A stretch of DNA of 64,000 nt. Source: Methylobacterium sp. E-045. GTDB taxonomy: Bacteria; Pseudomonadota; Alphaproteobacteria; Rhizobiales; Beijerinckiaceae. Each line of letters starts with the position of its first letter. The first letter of the stretch is position 1. Made by a program: the position numbers and the translations under genes. Positions 26,468 to 35,900 of this stretch are shown in pieces. The stretch covers positions 1 through 64,000 of the forward strand of contig NZ_JAKSYE010000075.1 of NCBI RefSeq assembly GCF_022829685.1, in the 5' to 3' direction. A model generated the notes under the pieces. That model ran no database searches. It had not been told where the DNA came from and saw nothing but the letters and a program-made list of their open reading frames with translations.

Positions 26468-26545
26468 GGTCGATCGGCGGGGCTGGCCCGGAACAACCCT
26501 TCTCGCGAACCGGACTAGGTTCGGCAAACCGAACGACTCGAGGAG

Positions 26546-27667
26546 CTAGACCAGGGCGTCGCCATGGCACGATTGCTGGACGATGGGCTGGAAGGCCCGC
26601 AGGAGCGGCATGTCGAGCTTGCCCGTCATGCCGAGCATGATCGCATGGGCCTCGGCATGCGGGAGAGGCTTGCGATAGGGCCGCCTCTCGGTGAGGGCGG
26701 AGTGGATGTCGCAGATCGTCACGAGACGGACGAGATCCGGAATCGCATCGCCGGAGAGGCCGGCCGGGTAGCCGCTGCCGTCGAGCATCTCGTGATGATG
26801 CCGGACCACGTCGAGCATGGAGGCATCGAACCCCTCCTGCCGGGCGAGCATGTCGGCGCCGGAGGCGGCATGCGAGCGCATGATCGTCATCTCGTTCGCG
26901 GTCAGGGCGCCGGGCTTGTTGAGGATGGCGAGGGGGATCTTTGACTTGCCGATATCGTGCAGCAACGCGGCCTTGGCGAGGCGCTTCCGGTCCGCCCGGG
27001 GAATCTTGAGGTGGAAGCCGAAGGCCGCGGCAAAGCCGGCGACGCTGAGGGAGTGCTGGTAGAGCAACTCGTCGTAGCGTCCGATCACCTCAAGCCACGC
27101 GCGAATGCCACCCTCCGAGACGGCTTCCAGGATGACGTCGGTCCCGGCATCGGCCTCCTCGGAGGAGACCGGCCGATCGGTTTGCGCCGCATGGAACAGG
27201 TCCGCCACCACGGAGCAGGCGCGGAACGCCTTGCCTTCCAACGCGGCGGTCTCGCGGGCGTGGCGCGTCCGCAGCTTCTGGCCGGCCTCGATGAGGATGA
27301 ACAGGAGGGAGAGAATGGTCGGACGCGGGGTGTCGGCCGCCGTGACGCGCAGGGCCGGATTCGCCTTGTCCGAGATGTGGGCGGGCGCGTTGGTGAGGAC
27401 GAGGCAGGGCACGCGCAGGGCGAGGAGACGGACCACCCAGGATGCCGCCACGCCGTCACGGGGATCCAGATCGATGACGGCGACGACGGGGAGGATGGCG
27501 GGAACCGACTGGTCCCCGAGAACGCTGCGGCAGGGCAGGATGGTGGTGATGGCGCGCGCCAGCAGTCTCACCCGGTCCGGTCGATCCGATACGATGAGGA
27601 CGGACTTGTCTTGTGTCACGATCCGATCCGCTTCAGACCAGGAAGGTCTGCGTCCGTGCTCACACAC
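26546..27667 (-). CDS. HD-GYP domain c-di-GMP phosphodiesterase with receiver-like N-terminus
   Basis: A 373-residue protein. Residues about 20-130 resemble a response-regulator receiver fold (K-S-V-L-I-V-S-D-R-P, V-V-A-V-I-D-L-D-P, L-V-L-T-N-A), with Asp in the central strand but otherwise divergent. A helical linker leads to an HD-GYP domain with H-D-I-G-K-S-K-I-P and H-H-E-M-L-D-G-S-G-Y-P-A-G-L, the full metal and GYP signature for c-di-GMP hydrolysis. The start is GTG 27667 or GTG 27619. It is divergent from siaBCDA, which encodes a diguanylate cyclase, so the locus pairs synthesis with breakdown. Confidence 0.9.
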   Translation of the reverse strand: MCEHGRRPSWSEADRIVTQDKSVLIVSDRPDRVRLLARAITTILPCRSVLGDQSVPAILPVVAVIDLDPRDGVAASWVVRLLALRVPCLVLTNAPAHISDKANPALRVTAADTPRPTILSLLFILIEAGQKLRTRHARETAALEGKAFRACSVVADLFHAAQTDRPVSSEEADAGTDVILEAVSEGGIRAWLEVIGRYDELLYQHSLSVAGFAAAFGFHLKIPRADRKRLAKAALLHDIGKSKIPLAILNKPGALTANEMTIMRSHAASGADMLARQEGFDASMLDVVRHHHEMLDGSGYPAGLSGDAIPDLVRLVTICDIHSALTERRPYRKPLPHAEAHAIMLGMTGKLDMPLLRAFQPIVQQSCHGDALV

Positions 27668-27688
27668 TTGCGCACCCGCAAGGTTTAC

Positions 27689-27715
27689 AGAAACAAATCC
27701 CTATAAATTGTTTCT
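27689..27715. promoter_or_regulatory. AT-rich dyad in the HD-GYP/sia divergent promoter region
   Basis: Arms AGAAACAA (27689-27696) and TTGTTTCT (27708-27715) are separated by 11 AT-rich bases. It lies 22 bp upstream of the HD-GYP GTG and about 200 bp upstream of siaB, in the only AT-rich part of the 246-bp spacer. It is a candidate operator or promoter for one or both operons. Confidence 0.5.
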
Positions 27716-27913
27716 TTCCGCAGAACGAATGCACCGCGGTCCGATCTATCATCGACACCTTGGACCGGGATCGCTCCCCTGTCGGAACCATGTCGCGGCC
27801 TCACCTAATCCTGTCGCCCTGGTTAACTGGATGGAACGAAATTTGCCTGCAGTCCGCCGGATCCCGCGGCAGTAACCGTCCTTAAAGGCATTCGGGTTAG
27901 TGCGGGCGGGCCA

Positions 27914-28519
27914 GTGAAGGTGGGCGCTCACCGCGCGGCACCTTCCGCCATCGGGAGGGTGGATGCTTTGCTCGCGCGGGACTTCAAATCCTTCTTCGAG
28001 ACATCGAAGCGTAATGGTGTCATTCTCTCGTTCGGCGGAGACATCTCGGAGAACGTCCTGTTTTCCCTCGGCGAAGTCCTGAAGCTTCGGATGATCCAGG
28101 GTGAGACGGACGCGACCATCGCCAAGCGAGTCTTCTCGATCTTTGTCGAGCAGGCGCAGAACATCATTCGTTATTCGGCCGACAAGCTCCCCGCGGACGG
28201 GACCTCCTGCAGCATGATCAGTGCGGGAATGATCGTGGTCGGCGTCGAGAACGCACGCTTCTTCGTCGTGTGCGGCAACGAGGTTCCCAAGGCCGATGCC
28301 GCCATCCTGCATGAGCGATTGGACCACATTTCCGGCATGTCCAGCGAAGAACTCAAGCGCTTCTACCGCGAGAAGCTGCGCCAGGCCCCCGATGAAGGTA
28401 GTCTGGGAGGCAGCATCGGGCTGATCGAGATCGCCCGCCGATCGAGCGCACCGGTCGAGTTCGAATTCCACGACCTCGGCGGCGAGCGCAGCCTGTTCTG
28501 CCTCAAAGCCTTTATCTGA
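27914..28519 (+). CDS. siaB: SiaB family protein kinase
   Basis: A 201-residue cytoplasmic protein matching the SiaB family (DUF6272). It has a V-I-L-S-F-G-G-D-I-S-E-N-V-L start, a histidine-kinase-like helix F-V-E-Q-A-Q-N-I-I-R-Y-S-A-D near residue 78, and a G-x-I-x-V segment. In Pseudomonas aeruginosa SiaB phosphorylates SiaC, which blocks activation of the diguanylate cyclase SiaD. The start is GTG 27914; an in-frame GTG near 27958 is an alternative. It is the first gene of a four-gene operon, with siaC 13 bp downstream. Confidence 0.85.
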   Translation: MKVGAHRAAPSAIGRVDALLARDFKSFFETSKRNGVILSFGGDISENVLFSLGEVLKLRMIQGETDATIAKRVFSIFVEQAQNIIRYSADKLPADGTSCSMISAGMIVVGVENARFFVVCGNEVPKADAAILHERLDHISGMSSEELKRFYREKLRQAPDEGSLGGSIGLIEIARRSSAPVEFEFHDLGGERSLFCLKAFI

Positions 28520-28532
28520 CGGCGCCCCAGCG

Positions 28533-28928
28533 ATGGACCGGATTCAGATCCCAGCGACCCCCCGTTCCCCGGAGGTGGATTTCGACTTCGCTGCCGGCCG
28601 TTTCAGGCTGAGCGGCGAGTCGTATCCGGAGGATGCCGCGGCCTTCTTCGGTCCCCTGCTCCATGCCCTGCGGACCCACCTCGCCGCGTCGAGCTCTGAT
28701 CCGATCGTGTTCGAAGTCGCCCTGGTCTATTTCAACAGCTCCAGCGCCAAGGGGCTGATGAACCTGTTCATGCCCCTCGAGGACGCCGCCGGCGAAGGCC
28801 GTGGCGTGACCATCCGCTGGGTCTATGCCGAGGGCGACGAGACCATCGCCGAGGCCGGAGAGGATTTCGCCTCCGACTTTTCCCACGCACGGTTCGATCT
28901 CGTCGAGACCTCGCGGGCGGGGAACTGA
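28533..28928 (+). CDS. siaC: SiaC family regulatory phosphoprotein (DUF1987)
   Basis: A 131-residue protein with the DUF1987 pattern: P-x-T-P-x-S-P-E-V-D-F-D near the start, G-x-S-Y-P-E-D-A at 28-36, and the central V-Y-F-N68-S-S-S-A-K motif. In the Pseudomonas protein a threonine in the equivalent N-T/S-S-S motif is phosphorylated by SiaB and dephosphorylated by SiaA. Here Ser69 is the candidate acceptor. Unphosphorylated SiaC activates the cyclase. It sits between the kinase and cyclase genes with 13- and 5-bp gaps. Confidence 0.88.
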   Translation: MDRIQIPATPRSPEVDFDFAAGRFRLSGESYPEDAAAFFGPLLHALRTHLAASSSDPIVFEVALVYFNSSSAKGLMNLFMPLEDAAGEGRGVTIRWVYAEGDETIAEAGEDFASDFSHARFDLVETSRAGN

Positions 28929-28933
28929 CACGG

Positions 28934-29791
28934 ATGAAGGTCAAGCCTGAGGTCGTTCCGCAGATCGACCCTTCCCCCCTCGTCGGCGAAGCGTTCAGCC
29001 TGTACGACACCGAGGAAGCGGTCCTGGTGAAAACCGATGGGATGCTGGCCGGCCTCGCCCAGGTGGCGGTCGGCGTCCAGCAACTCGCCGAAGCCTACCG
29101 CCGCAGCTATGACGAGCAGCGCCGCCTCGTGAGGTTGAGCGACCGGATCCAGCTCGACCTGCAGAGAGCGAATCGCCGCCTCGCCGAGCAGCAACGCGAC
29201 CTCCAGGCCCTCAACGAGGCGCTCTCCGGCGAGATCGAGCATCGGACGCGTCTCGAAGCGAAGCTGAGGAGCCTCGCCGATACGGACGACCTCACCGGCG
29301 CGGTGAACCGACGCCGCTTCATGGAGATCAGCCGGCGTGAATGGCTGAGATACGAACGCGACGGGATTCCCGCCTGCCTCCTCATGGCGGACCTCGACCG
29401 GTTCAAACGCCTCAACGACGAATTCGGCCATGCCGCCGGGGACGCGGCCCTCATCTGCTTCGTCGAGACCTGTCGGAGGCGCCTGCGCAAGGTGGACGTG
29501 GTCGGCCGCATGGGCGGCGAGGAGTTCGCGATTTTGCTCACCGAGATCGAAGCCGATGCCGGGCTCGCGGTCGCCGAGGACCTCTGCCGGCTTGTCGATG
29601 AGACAGGCGTGGAATGGCCTGGCGGACCGCTGGCGCTCTCCGTCAGCATCGGCGTCGCGGCCATCGAGGGAACCGAAACCTTCGAACAGACGCTCGGCCG
29701 GGCCGATGCCGCGCTCTATGCCGCCAAACATGCCGGCCGTGGCTGTGTCCGCTCGTTCCGCGGCTCAATCCGGGGCGCACCGCCGCCATGA
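28934..29791 (+). CDS. siaD: GGDEF diguanylate cyclase, SiaD-like
   Basis: A 285-residue cytoplasmic protein with an N-terminal helical or coiled-coil part (residues about 35-115) followed by a GGDEF domain. The active-site motif is G194-G-E-E-F198 and an inhibitory RxxD site (R185-K-V-D188) is present five residues before it, so product inhibition is expected. It makes c-di-GMP from two GTP. The coiled coil is where SiaC docks in the characterised system, which is known for Pseudomonas and inferred here. Its stop overlaps the siaA start (ATGA). Confidence 0.9.
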   Translation: MKVKPEVVPQIDPSPLVGEAFSLYDTEEAVLVKTDGMLAGLAQVAVGVQQLAEAYRRSYDEQRRLVRLSDRIQLDLQRANRRLAEQQRDLQALNEALSGEIEHRTRLEAKLRSLADTDDLTGAVNRRRFMEISRREWLRYERDGIPACLLMADLDRFKRLNDEFGHAAGDAALICFVETCRRRLRKVDVVGRMGGEEFAILLTEIEADAGLAVAEDLCRLVDETGVEWPGGPLALSVSIGVAAIEGTETFEQTLGRADAALYAAKHAGRGCVRSFRGSIRGAPPP

Positions 29792-31479
29792 CCTCCGATC
29801 CGGCGGCCGACAAGGCATCGCCCGTCATCGGCTCGCCCGCCCGCAAGCGCTCCCTGAGGGGGGGTGGTCCCCTGCGCGGCGACGATTTCCTGGACCTCGC
29901 CGGCTTCACCGACGCTTCGGCATCCGCCCCCGGCACGATGCGGCCGGGGGCGCTGCGCGGCTCCGCGCGGGGGCGCGACCTCGACAGTCTCGCACATACC
30001 CTGTTCCTGCGGATCTACCCGGTGATCGCCATCGTGGTGCTGGTGACGCAGGTCGGCATCGCCTGGGTGAACTACACCGACAGTCTCAGGCTCTATACCG
30101 AACGGGCGAACCTGCTCGTCACCCTCACAGCCCAGGCCATCGCCCGGCCGGGTTGGAGCGAGCGGCCGGACGTCTACACGACGCAGATCCAGGCACTGAC
30201 CCTCGATCCGGCATTCCGCTTCGTCCGCGCCTGGAACGCGGAGGGTGGCCTGGTGATGTCCATCGGCGAGATGCCGAGCGGACGCAGCATCGAGCTCATC
30301 CGTGCCTCCGCCGCCGTCACGGTGGCGGAGCGCGCGGAGCCGGTGGGACGTCTGACGCTGGGACTGTCCACCGAAGCCCTGCGCAGCAGCGCCGAGAAGC
30401 AGGCGCTGCTGGCGGTGGGGGCAACCCTCGTGCTGATGCTCGCTTTCGTGCTGACCCTGCATGCCAATGTCCGCAAGCACGTCCTCGCCCCCCTGAAACG
30501 ACTCCTCCTCGCCATGCGCGAGGTCGAGCACAAGCGTTGGTCGATTGTGGAGTTCGACGGTGCCGTGCGAGCCAGCAACGAGATCGACGTGATCTCCTCG
30601 GCCTTCAACCGCATGGTGGAGGGTCTGCGTGCCGGCGACGAGGCGAAGCAACTCCTCGCCGACCTCGAACTGGCCCATGCCAAGCTCGCCGACGCCAACC
30701 ACCAGGTCATGGAAAGCATCGGCTACGCCCGCCGTATCCAGACCTCCGTCCTGCCCGACCGGATGGCGCTTGCCGGTGCCGGCCTCGACGTCGCCGTTCT
30801 GTGGGAGCCGCTGCATCAGGTCGGCGGCGACTATTTCTGGCTGGAACGCCTCGGTGATGTCAGCATCATCGTCGTGGCCGATTGCACCGGCCACGGCGTG
30901 CCGGGCGCGTTCATCACGCTCATCGTCGCCACCGCCCTCGACCGCGTGCTGCACGAGCGCGGCCTGCGTTCGCCGGCGGAGATCCTGGCGGCCCTCGACG
31001 AGATGGTCCGTGCCCAACTGCGCCAGGACGGGCGCGGTTCGGATTCCGACGACGGGCTCGATTGCGGCGTGTGCATCTGGGACCCGGAGGCGAGGCGCCT
31101 GACCTTTGCCGGCGCCGGCCTCTCGCTCACCACCGTCACGGATACGGGGGTGAGCCGCATCAGGGGGGCGAAGCGCGGGCTCGGCTACCCGCGCCATGGG
31201 AGCGAGCGGTTCAGCACCGGAAACGTCACCCTGGATGTGACGCCGGGCGACACCTTCTACCTGATGACCGATGGCGTCACCGACCAGATGGGAATCCACG
31301 GGACGCAGCGCCAATTGCTCGGGCATCGCGGTGTCGCGGATATCCTCCTGCGCACCCGCGAGGAGGAACTCGGCCTGCAGATCGGGACACTGGAAGCCGA
31401 GCTTGCGGCCTATCGCGGGTCCGAGGGGCGCCGGGACGACATGACCCTGGTGGCGTTCCGGCCAACCTGCCGTGTTTGA
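29788..31479 (+). CDS. siaA: SiaA-like membrane PP2C/SpoIIE phosphatase with HAMP
   Basis: A 563-residue sensor phosphatase. A disordered N-terminus of about 65 residues is followed by one membrane helix (about 75-95), a periplasmic sensor (about 100-205), a second helix (about 210-230), a HAMP segment, a short coiled coil, and a SpoIIE/PP2C domain. Metal-binding motifs visible are V-G-G-D-Y-F-W, A-D-C-T-G-H-G-V-P-G-A-F and R-R-D-D-M-T-L-V. It should dephosphorylate SiaC and switch the cyclase on. ATG 29788 overlaps the siaD stop. The gene is last here, whereas Pseudomonas has the order siaA-B-C-D. Confidence 0.88.
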   Translation: MTSDPAADKASPVIGSPARKRSLRGGGPLRGDDFLDLAGFTDASASAPGTMRPGALRGSARGRDLDSLAHTLFLRIYPVIAIVVLVTQVGIAWVNYTDSLRLYTERANLLVTLTAQAIARPGWSERPDVYTTQIQALTLDPAFRFVRAWNAEGGLVMSIGEMPSGRSIELIRASAAVTVAERAEPVGRLTLGLSTEALRSSAEKQALLAVGATLVLMLAFVLTLHANVRKHVLAPLKRLLLAMREVEHKRWSIVEFDGAVRASNEIDVISSAFNRMVEGLRAGDEAKQLLADLELAHAKLADANHQVMESIGYARRIQTSVLPDRMALAGAGLDVAVLWEPLHQVGGDYFWLERLGDVSIIVVADCTGHGVPGAFITLIVATALDRVLHERGLRSPAEILAALDEMVRAQLRQDGRGSDSDDGLDCGVCIWDPEARRLTFAGAGLSLTTVTDTGVSRIRGAKRGLGYPRHGSERFSTGNVTLDVTPGDTFYLMTDGVTDQMGIHGTQRQLLGHRGVADILLRTREEELGLQIGTLEAELAAYRGSEGRRDDMTLVAFRPTCRV

Positions 31480-31690
31480 TCCGCCTCCGAACGGGGGCCA
31501 TCGTCGCACGGTGCGCTGGCACACGCAAAACCACAGGGCAATTCGGCACTCTCGCAGCCTGCCATTCGGAAGATCGGGTCGCGACGCCTCAACCTTGCCG
31601 TCATGATGGACGAGGAAGGTTGGTATTCAGGGTGCGATCTTCGTTTGCCTCTGCAGCGTCTCTCCACGTTCCCAAGAGTCGAGATCGATC

Positions 31691-31954
31691 ATGACACGCT
31701 TCCTTGCCGCGTCCGTCTGTCTGGGCCTGCTTGTCGCCCTGCCCGTCCAGGCACAGCCATCGAACACGGCGCAGCAGCCGGCCCCCAAGCGCATGACCAC
31801 GGCCATGGGTGTGACAAAGCCTCCGACGTCCACCTACAACCGGGCCTCCACCGAAAGCGACATGCTCAAGGCGCAGAAGGTCTCCGCCGCCCGCGACAAG
31901 GCCTGGGACCGGAAGATGCGGACCACGATGGGCTCGATCTGCCTCGGCTGTTGA
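31691..31954 (+). CDS. small exported protein of unknown function
   Basis: An 87-residue protein with a clear signal peptide (M-T-R-F-L-A-A-S-V-C-L-G-L-L-V-A-L, cleavage after Q-A-Q or near it). The mature part of about 65 residues is polar and basic and ends in I-C-L-G-C. The two C-terminal cysteines could form a disulfide or bind metal. I do not recognise a family. It lies alone, 26 bp before the ABC ATPase gene. Confidence 0.65.
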   Translation: MTRFLAASVCLGLLVALPVQAQPSNTAQQPAPKRMTTAMGVTKPPTSTYNRASTESDMLKAQKVSAARDKAWDRKMRTTMGSICLGC

Positions 31955-31979
31955 GATCGGAGCCCGCGAGGCTCGGTCG

Positions 31980-32918
31980 ATGATCCGGTTCGAGGGCGTT
32001 TCCCGCCGTTTTGCCGGGGCGGATCGACCGGCCGTCGACGGGATCGACCTCGACATCGCCGAGGGCACGACCTGCGTCCTGATCGGCCCGTCCGGCTGCG
32101 GAAAATCCACCACCCTGCGCATGGTCAATCGGCTCGTGGAACCGGATGCCGGGCGCGTCCTCCTCAACGGACGGGACGTGGCGGAGGTCGATCCGGTGCG
32201 GCTACGACGGGGCATCGGCTACGTGCTGCAGGGCATTGGCTTGTTTCCGCACAGAAATGTCGCCGAGAACGTCTCTACCGCGCCGCGCCTCCTGGGCTGG
32301 ACGCGCGCCCGGATCGCGGATCGCGTGGACGAGATGCTCGCTCTCGTCGGCCTCGATCCTAAGGATTACCGCGACCGCAGGCCCGACGAACTCTCCGGCG
32401 GTCAGCGCCAGCGCGTCGGCGTCGCCCGCGCTCTGGCGGCTGACCCTGCCGTTCTCCTCATGGACGAGCCCTTCGGCGCCGTCGATCCCGTTGCCCGTAG
32501 CCGGCTACAGAGCGAGATCGGAACAATCCTTCGCCGGCTTAGAAAGACCGTCATCATCGTCACCCACGACATCGACGAGGCGATGCGGATGGGTGATAGC
32601 GTCGTGCTGATGCGCGAGGGGCGGATCGCCCAGGCCGGTACGCCGGACCGCCTCCTCGTCGCCCCCGCTGACGCCTTCGTGAAAAGCTTCGTCGGCGAGG
32701 ACCGCGCCCTGCGCCGTCTGGCGCTGACGGAGGTCGGGACGGTCGCGGTTCCCGGCGAGGCGGAGAATGCGCCGAGCGTCGCTGCCGAGACGTCGTTGAA
32801 AGACGCCCTGGCATTGCTCCTCTCGACCGGCGCCGATCACCTCGCGGTCACGGGGAGCGGTGCCCCCGCCATCCTGACTCTCGCCGCCATACGGGACGCC
32901 GCGTCGCCACGGACCTGA
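31980..32918 (+). CDS. osmoprotectant-type ABC transporter ATPase (OpuCA/YehX-like), orphan
   Basis: A 312-residue ATPase of the glycine betaine/choline class. Walker A is G-P-S-G-C-G-K-S-T near residue 37, the Q-loop region reads V-L-Q-G-I-G-L-F-P-H (typical of this class), the signature is L-S-G-G-Q-R-Q-R, and Walker B is L-L-M-D-E-P-F-G-A-V-D-P. A degenerate CBS-like segment occupies residues 262-312. No permease or binding-protein gene is adjacent: the next gene converges 45 bp away. The partners must be encoded elsewhere, or the gene is a relic. Confidence 0.82.
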   Translation: MIRFEGVSRRFAGADRPAVDGIDLDIAEGTTCVLIGPSGCGKSTTLRMVNRLVEPDAGRVLLNGRDVAEVDPVRLRRGIGYVLQGIGLFPHRNVAENVSTAPRLLGWTRARIADRVDEMLALVGLDPKDYRDRRPDELSGGQRQRVGVARALAADPAVLLMDEPFGAVDPVARSRLQSEIGTILRRLRKTVIIVTHDIDEAMRMGDSVVLMREGRIAQAGTPDRLLVAPADAFVKSFVGEDRALRRLALTEVGTVAVPGEAENAPSVAAETSLKDALALLLSTGADHLAVTGSGAPAILTLAAIRDAASPRT

Positions 32919-32962
32919 TCGCGCGTTCGTCCCGGCCGAGCGCACCGAGGAAGTGTACTCCT

Positions 32963-35900
32963 TTACTCCGCCGTGTCGGAGACCCGGAACGTCTCGATGC
33001 CCTGTCGTTCCGGATTGATCGCAGCGAGGGCACGCTTGGCCGTCTCGAGCGGATGCTCGGCCTCGATCCGCACCGAGGTCAGGTCCGGGCTCTTGTAGAC
33101 GGTGACGATGGTGTCCATCACCTCGGTCAGCGTCGTGCGCTTGTCCTCAGGGGCCGCGATGAGAAGCTGCAATCCCCAGGCTTGGTAGAGGTCGACAAGG
33201 GCCTGCGAATTGCGCACGTCGAGCTTGGAGAAGGCCTCGTCGAGGAGACAGAGGCCGAGACCGGGATTCTCGTCGCCGGGCCGGTCGCCGGGGTAGTAGG
33301 CCGAGGCGAGCGAGGCGGCGATGGCCACGTAGAACGGCGCCTGCGCCTCCCCGCCCGAGCCGCGCAGGGCCCGGTTCGACATGGTGGTGCGGTTGCCCGC
33401 CTTGTCCCGCATACCGATCTCGTAGACGAAGTAGTTGCGGTAATCGGCGAGACGCGCCGCGCTCTCGTCCCCGGCGATGAGAGCCGTGATCTCTTCGATC
33501 GCGGCGGCGAGAGGCCCCGTGGGCGGGTCCCCGCCCTCCTCCGGCAGGATCGCCTGCGCCGCGTCGGCCGAGCGTGCCACCTCGGTGGCGAGCGCGTGGA
33601 CGGCGGCGTAGCGGCGGTCCACCGTGGCCTCGAAGGCATAGGTCTGACCGGTGAAGGTCTGGGTGGAGAGCCGCTCGTTGAGGGCGTCGAGGCGGGTGCG
33701 GACCCGCTCGAACTTGTCGGCGAGGCGCGTGAGCAGGTCCTCTGTCATGAGCCGGCGCATCTCGCTCTCCGCTCGCACGGCCTGGTCGCGGTAGCGCCGC
33801 AGCTCGTGCCCCGCCACCTCGTCATGGGCGCGGGCGACCCAGGAAAATCCGAACGAGGCCGGGGCATCGCCGTTGCCGAGCGGATTCTCGATCCGCCACT
33901 GAACGCAGTATTCCGCAAGATCGCGCTCGGCGGCACGGCCTTGCGTGCGTGCCGTCTCCATCGCCTCGCGGGCGGCGCCGCGCGCCGCATTGGCCAAAGC
34001 CGCCAGTTCCTTGGACTCGAGGCCCGCCGCATCGGCCCGTACCTTGGCCACCGCCCGCGGGTCGAATCCATCCGGCCTGACGAGACGGATGCGGACGGAA
34101 TCCCCCGCGATCCAGCGCGCATGGGCGGTGCGCCGTGCCTGGAGCGCGGCGCGGATCGCCTCCCGTGCGGTGGCGACCTTCGCCTTCAGGCCCGCTTCCT
34201 CGCCGAGCAGCCCGTCGCGCTTGGGCTCCAGTACCTGGACGAGTTCGGTGAGATAGGCCGATCGCTCCTTGGCGAGCTCCTTGATCTCGGTCTCCAGCGC
34301 GCCGGTATCGGCCTTCTCGACCGCCTCGCGCTCGGTGGTGAGGCTGCGCCGGCGCCCTTCCATGGCGTCCGCCTCCTGGCGCAGGGAGACGATGTCGAGA
34401 TTCATCTCGGCGAGACGGACCCGCAGGATGGCGGCGATGCGGGCGGCCTCGCGCAGGACGCCGGCCTCGCCACGCAGGCGCCGCGCCTCGGCCACCGCGC
34501 GCTCCAGGTTCTGCCGGCTCTCCGCCGTGGGGCCGCGGCTGCCCCGCGTCATCATCAGCTGGACCGGCCGCACCACGGAATAGGCCATGCCCGAGGTGGA
34601 GCGGCCGCTCGGCGCCACCGCACGGCTCATATGGGCCAGGGCCGCGTCGTTGGGGGCAAGATCGTAGCCGCCGAGGCGCGCGGCGAGGAAGGCTTGAGCA
34701 TGGGGATCGCGGGTCTCGATGAGCGAAATCGGCCCCTCGTCGTCGCGTCCTCCCCGGCGCCGGGCGGTATCCGTGGTCTTGACCAGCAGGCAGCGGTAGA
34801 ACTGGCTCTTGCGGGCTTCGAGATGGGCGAAGGCCTCGCCCAGCCTGTCCGGCTCCACCACCAGGGCCTCCCGGGCTCCGCCGAGCAGGCCCTCCAGGGC
34901 CGGCCCCCATTTCGGATCGGTGATCTCGGCAAGCTCACAGATCGGCGTGGCCTCGATCCCGAGCCGGGCGAGCTCGTCGCGAAAGCCCGTCGTGTCGGAG
35001 GAGAGGCGGGCGCCCCCGGCGCGGCCGGTGCCGATTTCGGCCGAGAGCGCCTGCGCCTCCTTCTCCTGGGCGCGGGCGCGAAGGGCCATGTCCTCGGCGG
35101 CGGTATCGAGGGGGGTCGCGATGTCGGGCAGGGCGGCGAGCATCTCGATCAGGCCACCGAGGGGGCCATCCGAGCGTAGCGATTCCTCGGAGGGCGCATC
35201 GCGGCGCAGGCCGGAGCGTGAGCAGGCGGCTACGATCCGGGCGGCGTCGATGTCGATCCGCTGGATCTCGGCGAACAGGGTGTTGAGCTTGCCCGCCTCC
35301 TGCACCATCCCGACGAGATCGGAGACGCGGGCGGAGAGGTCGCGCTTGTCGCGCGCCAGCATGGCGAGGCCGGCATTGGAGGCGGCGAGCCGCCCCTCCC
35401 CCTGGCTCCCGGCCAGCATCGCTTTCTTCCCTGCGATCTCCCCGTCGATCTCGCGCACGAAGCCCTGGCTGGTGGCGACGCTCTCGCGGGCGATGCGCAG
35501 GCGCTCGGCGACCTCACCGAGCCTGGAGCGGGCGGTCGCATAGTCGAGAATGCGGCGGCGCAGGTCGGCACCGGCGGCGCGCAGGTCGTCGAGGGCAGCC
35601 GAGAGGCTGGCCTCGGCCCAGATCTCGTAGCGCTTCAGGATTCGCCCGAGATGGGAGAGCCGGCGCTCCAACTCTTCGATCGTCTCCAGCAGGCGGCGCC
35701 AGTTCTCGACCGACTGGCGGATGCGGGCGACGTCCAGGGGCTCCGGTTCGAGCACGAAGGAGCGCACGAAGGCGGAGGAATCGAAGATCGGCTTGAACGC
35801 CACGGCGTTCGAGAAGGTGCGCAGGAAATGCCGCGGCTCCGGACTCGACGCCCCCTCGCGCATGAGCGCCAGCAGTTCGGTTGTGAAGCGCTCGCCCGAC

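Noticed and set aside
33053..35179. 708-codon open frame antisense to jetC
   Set aside because: It lies wholly within the SMC gene, has no recognisable motif, and is explained by GC-rich third positions.
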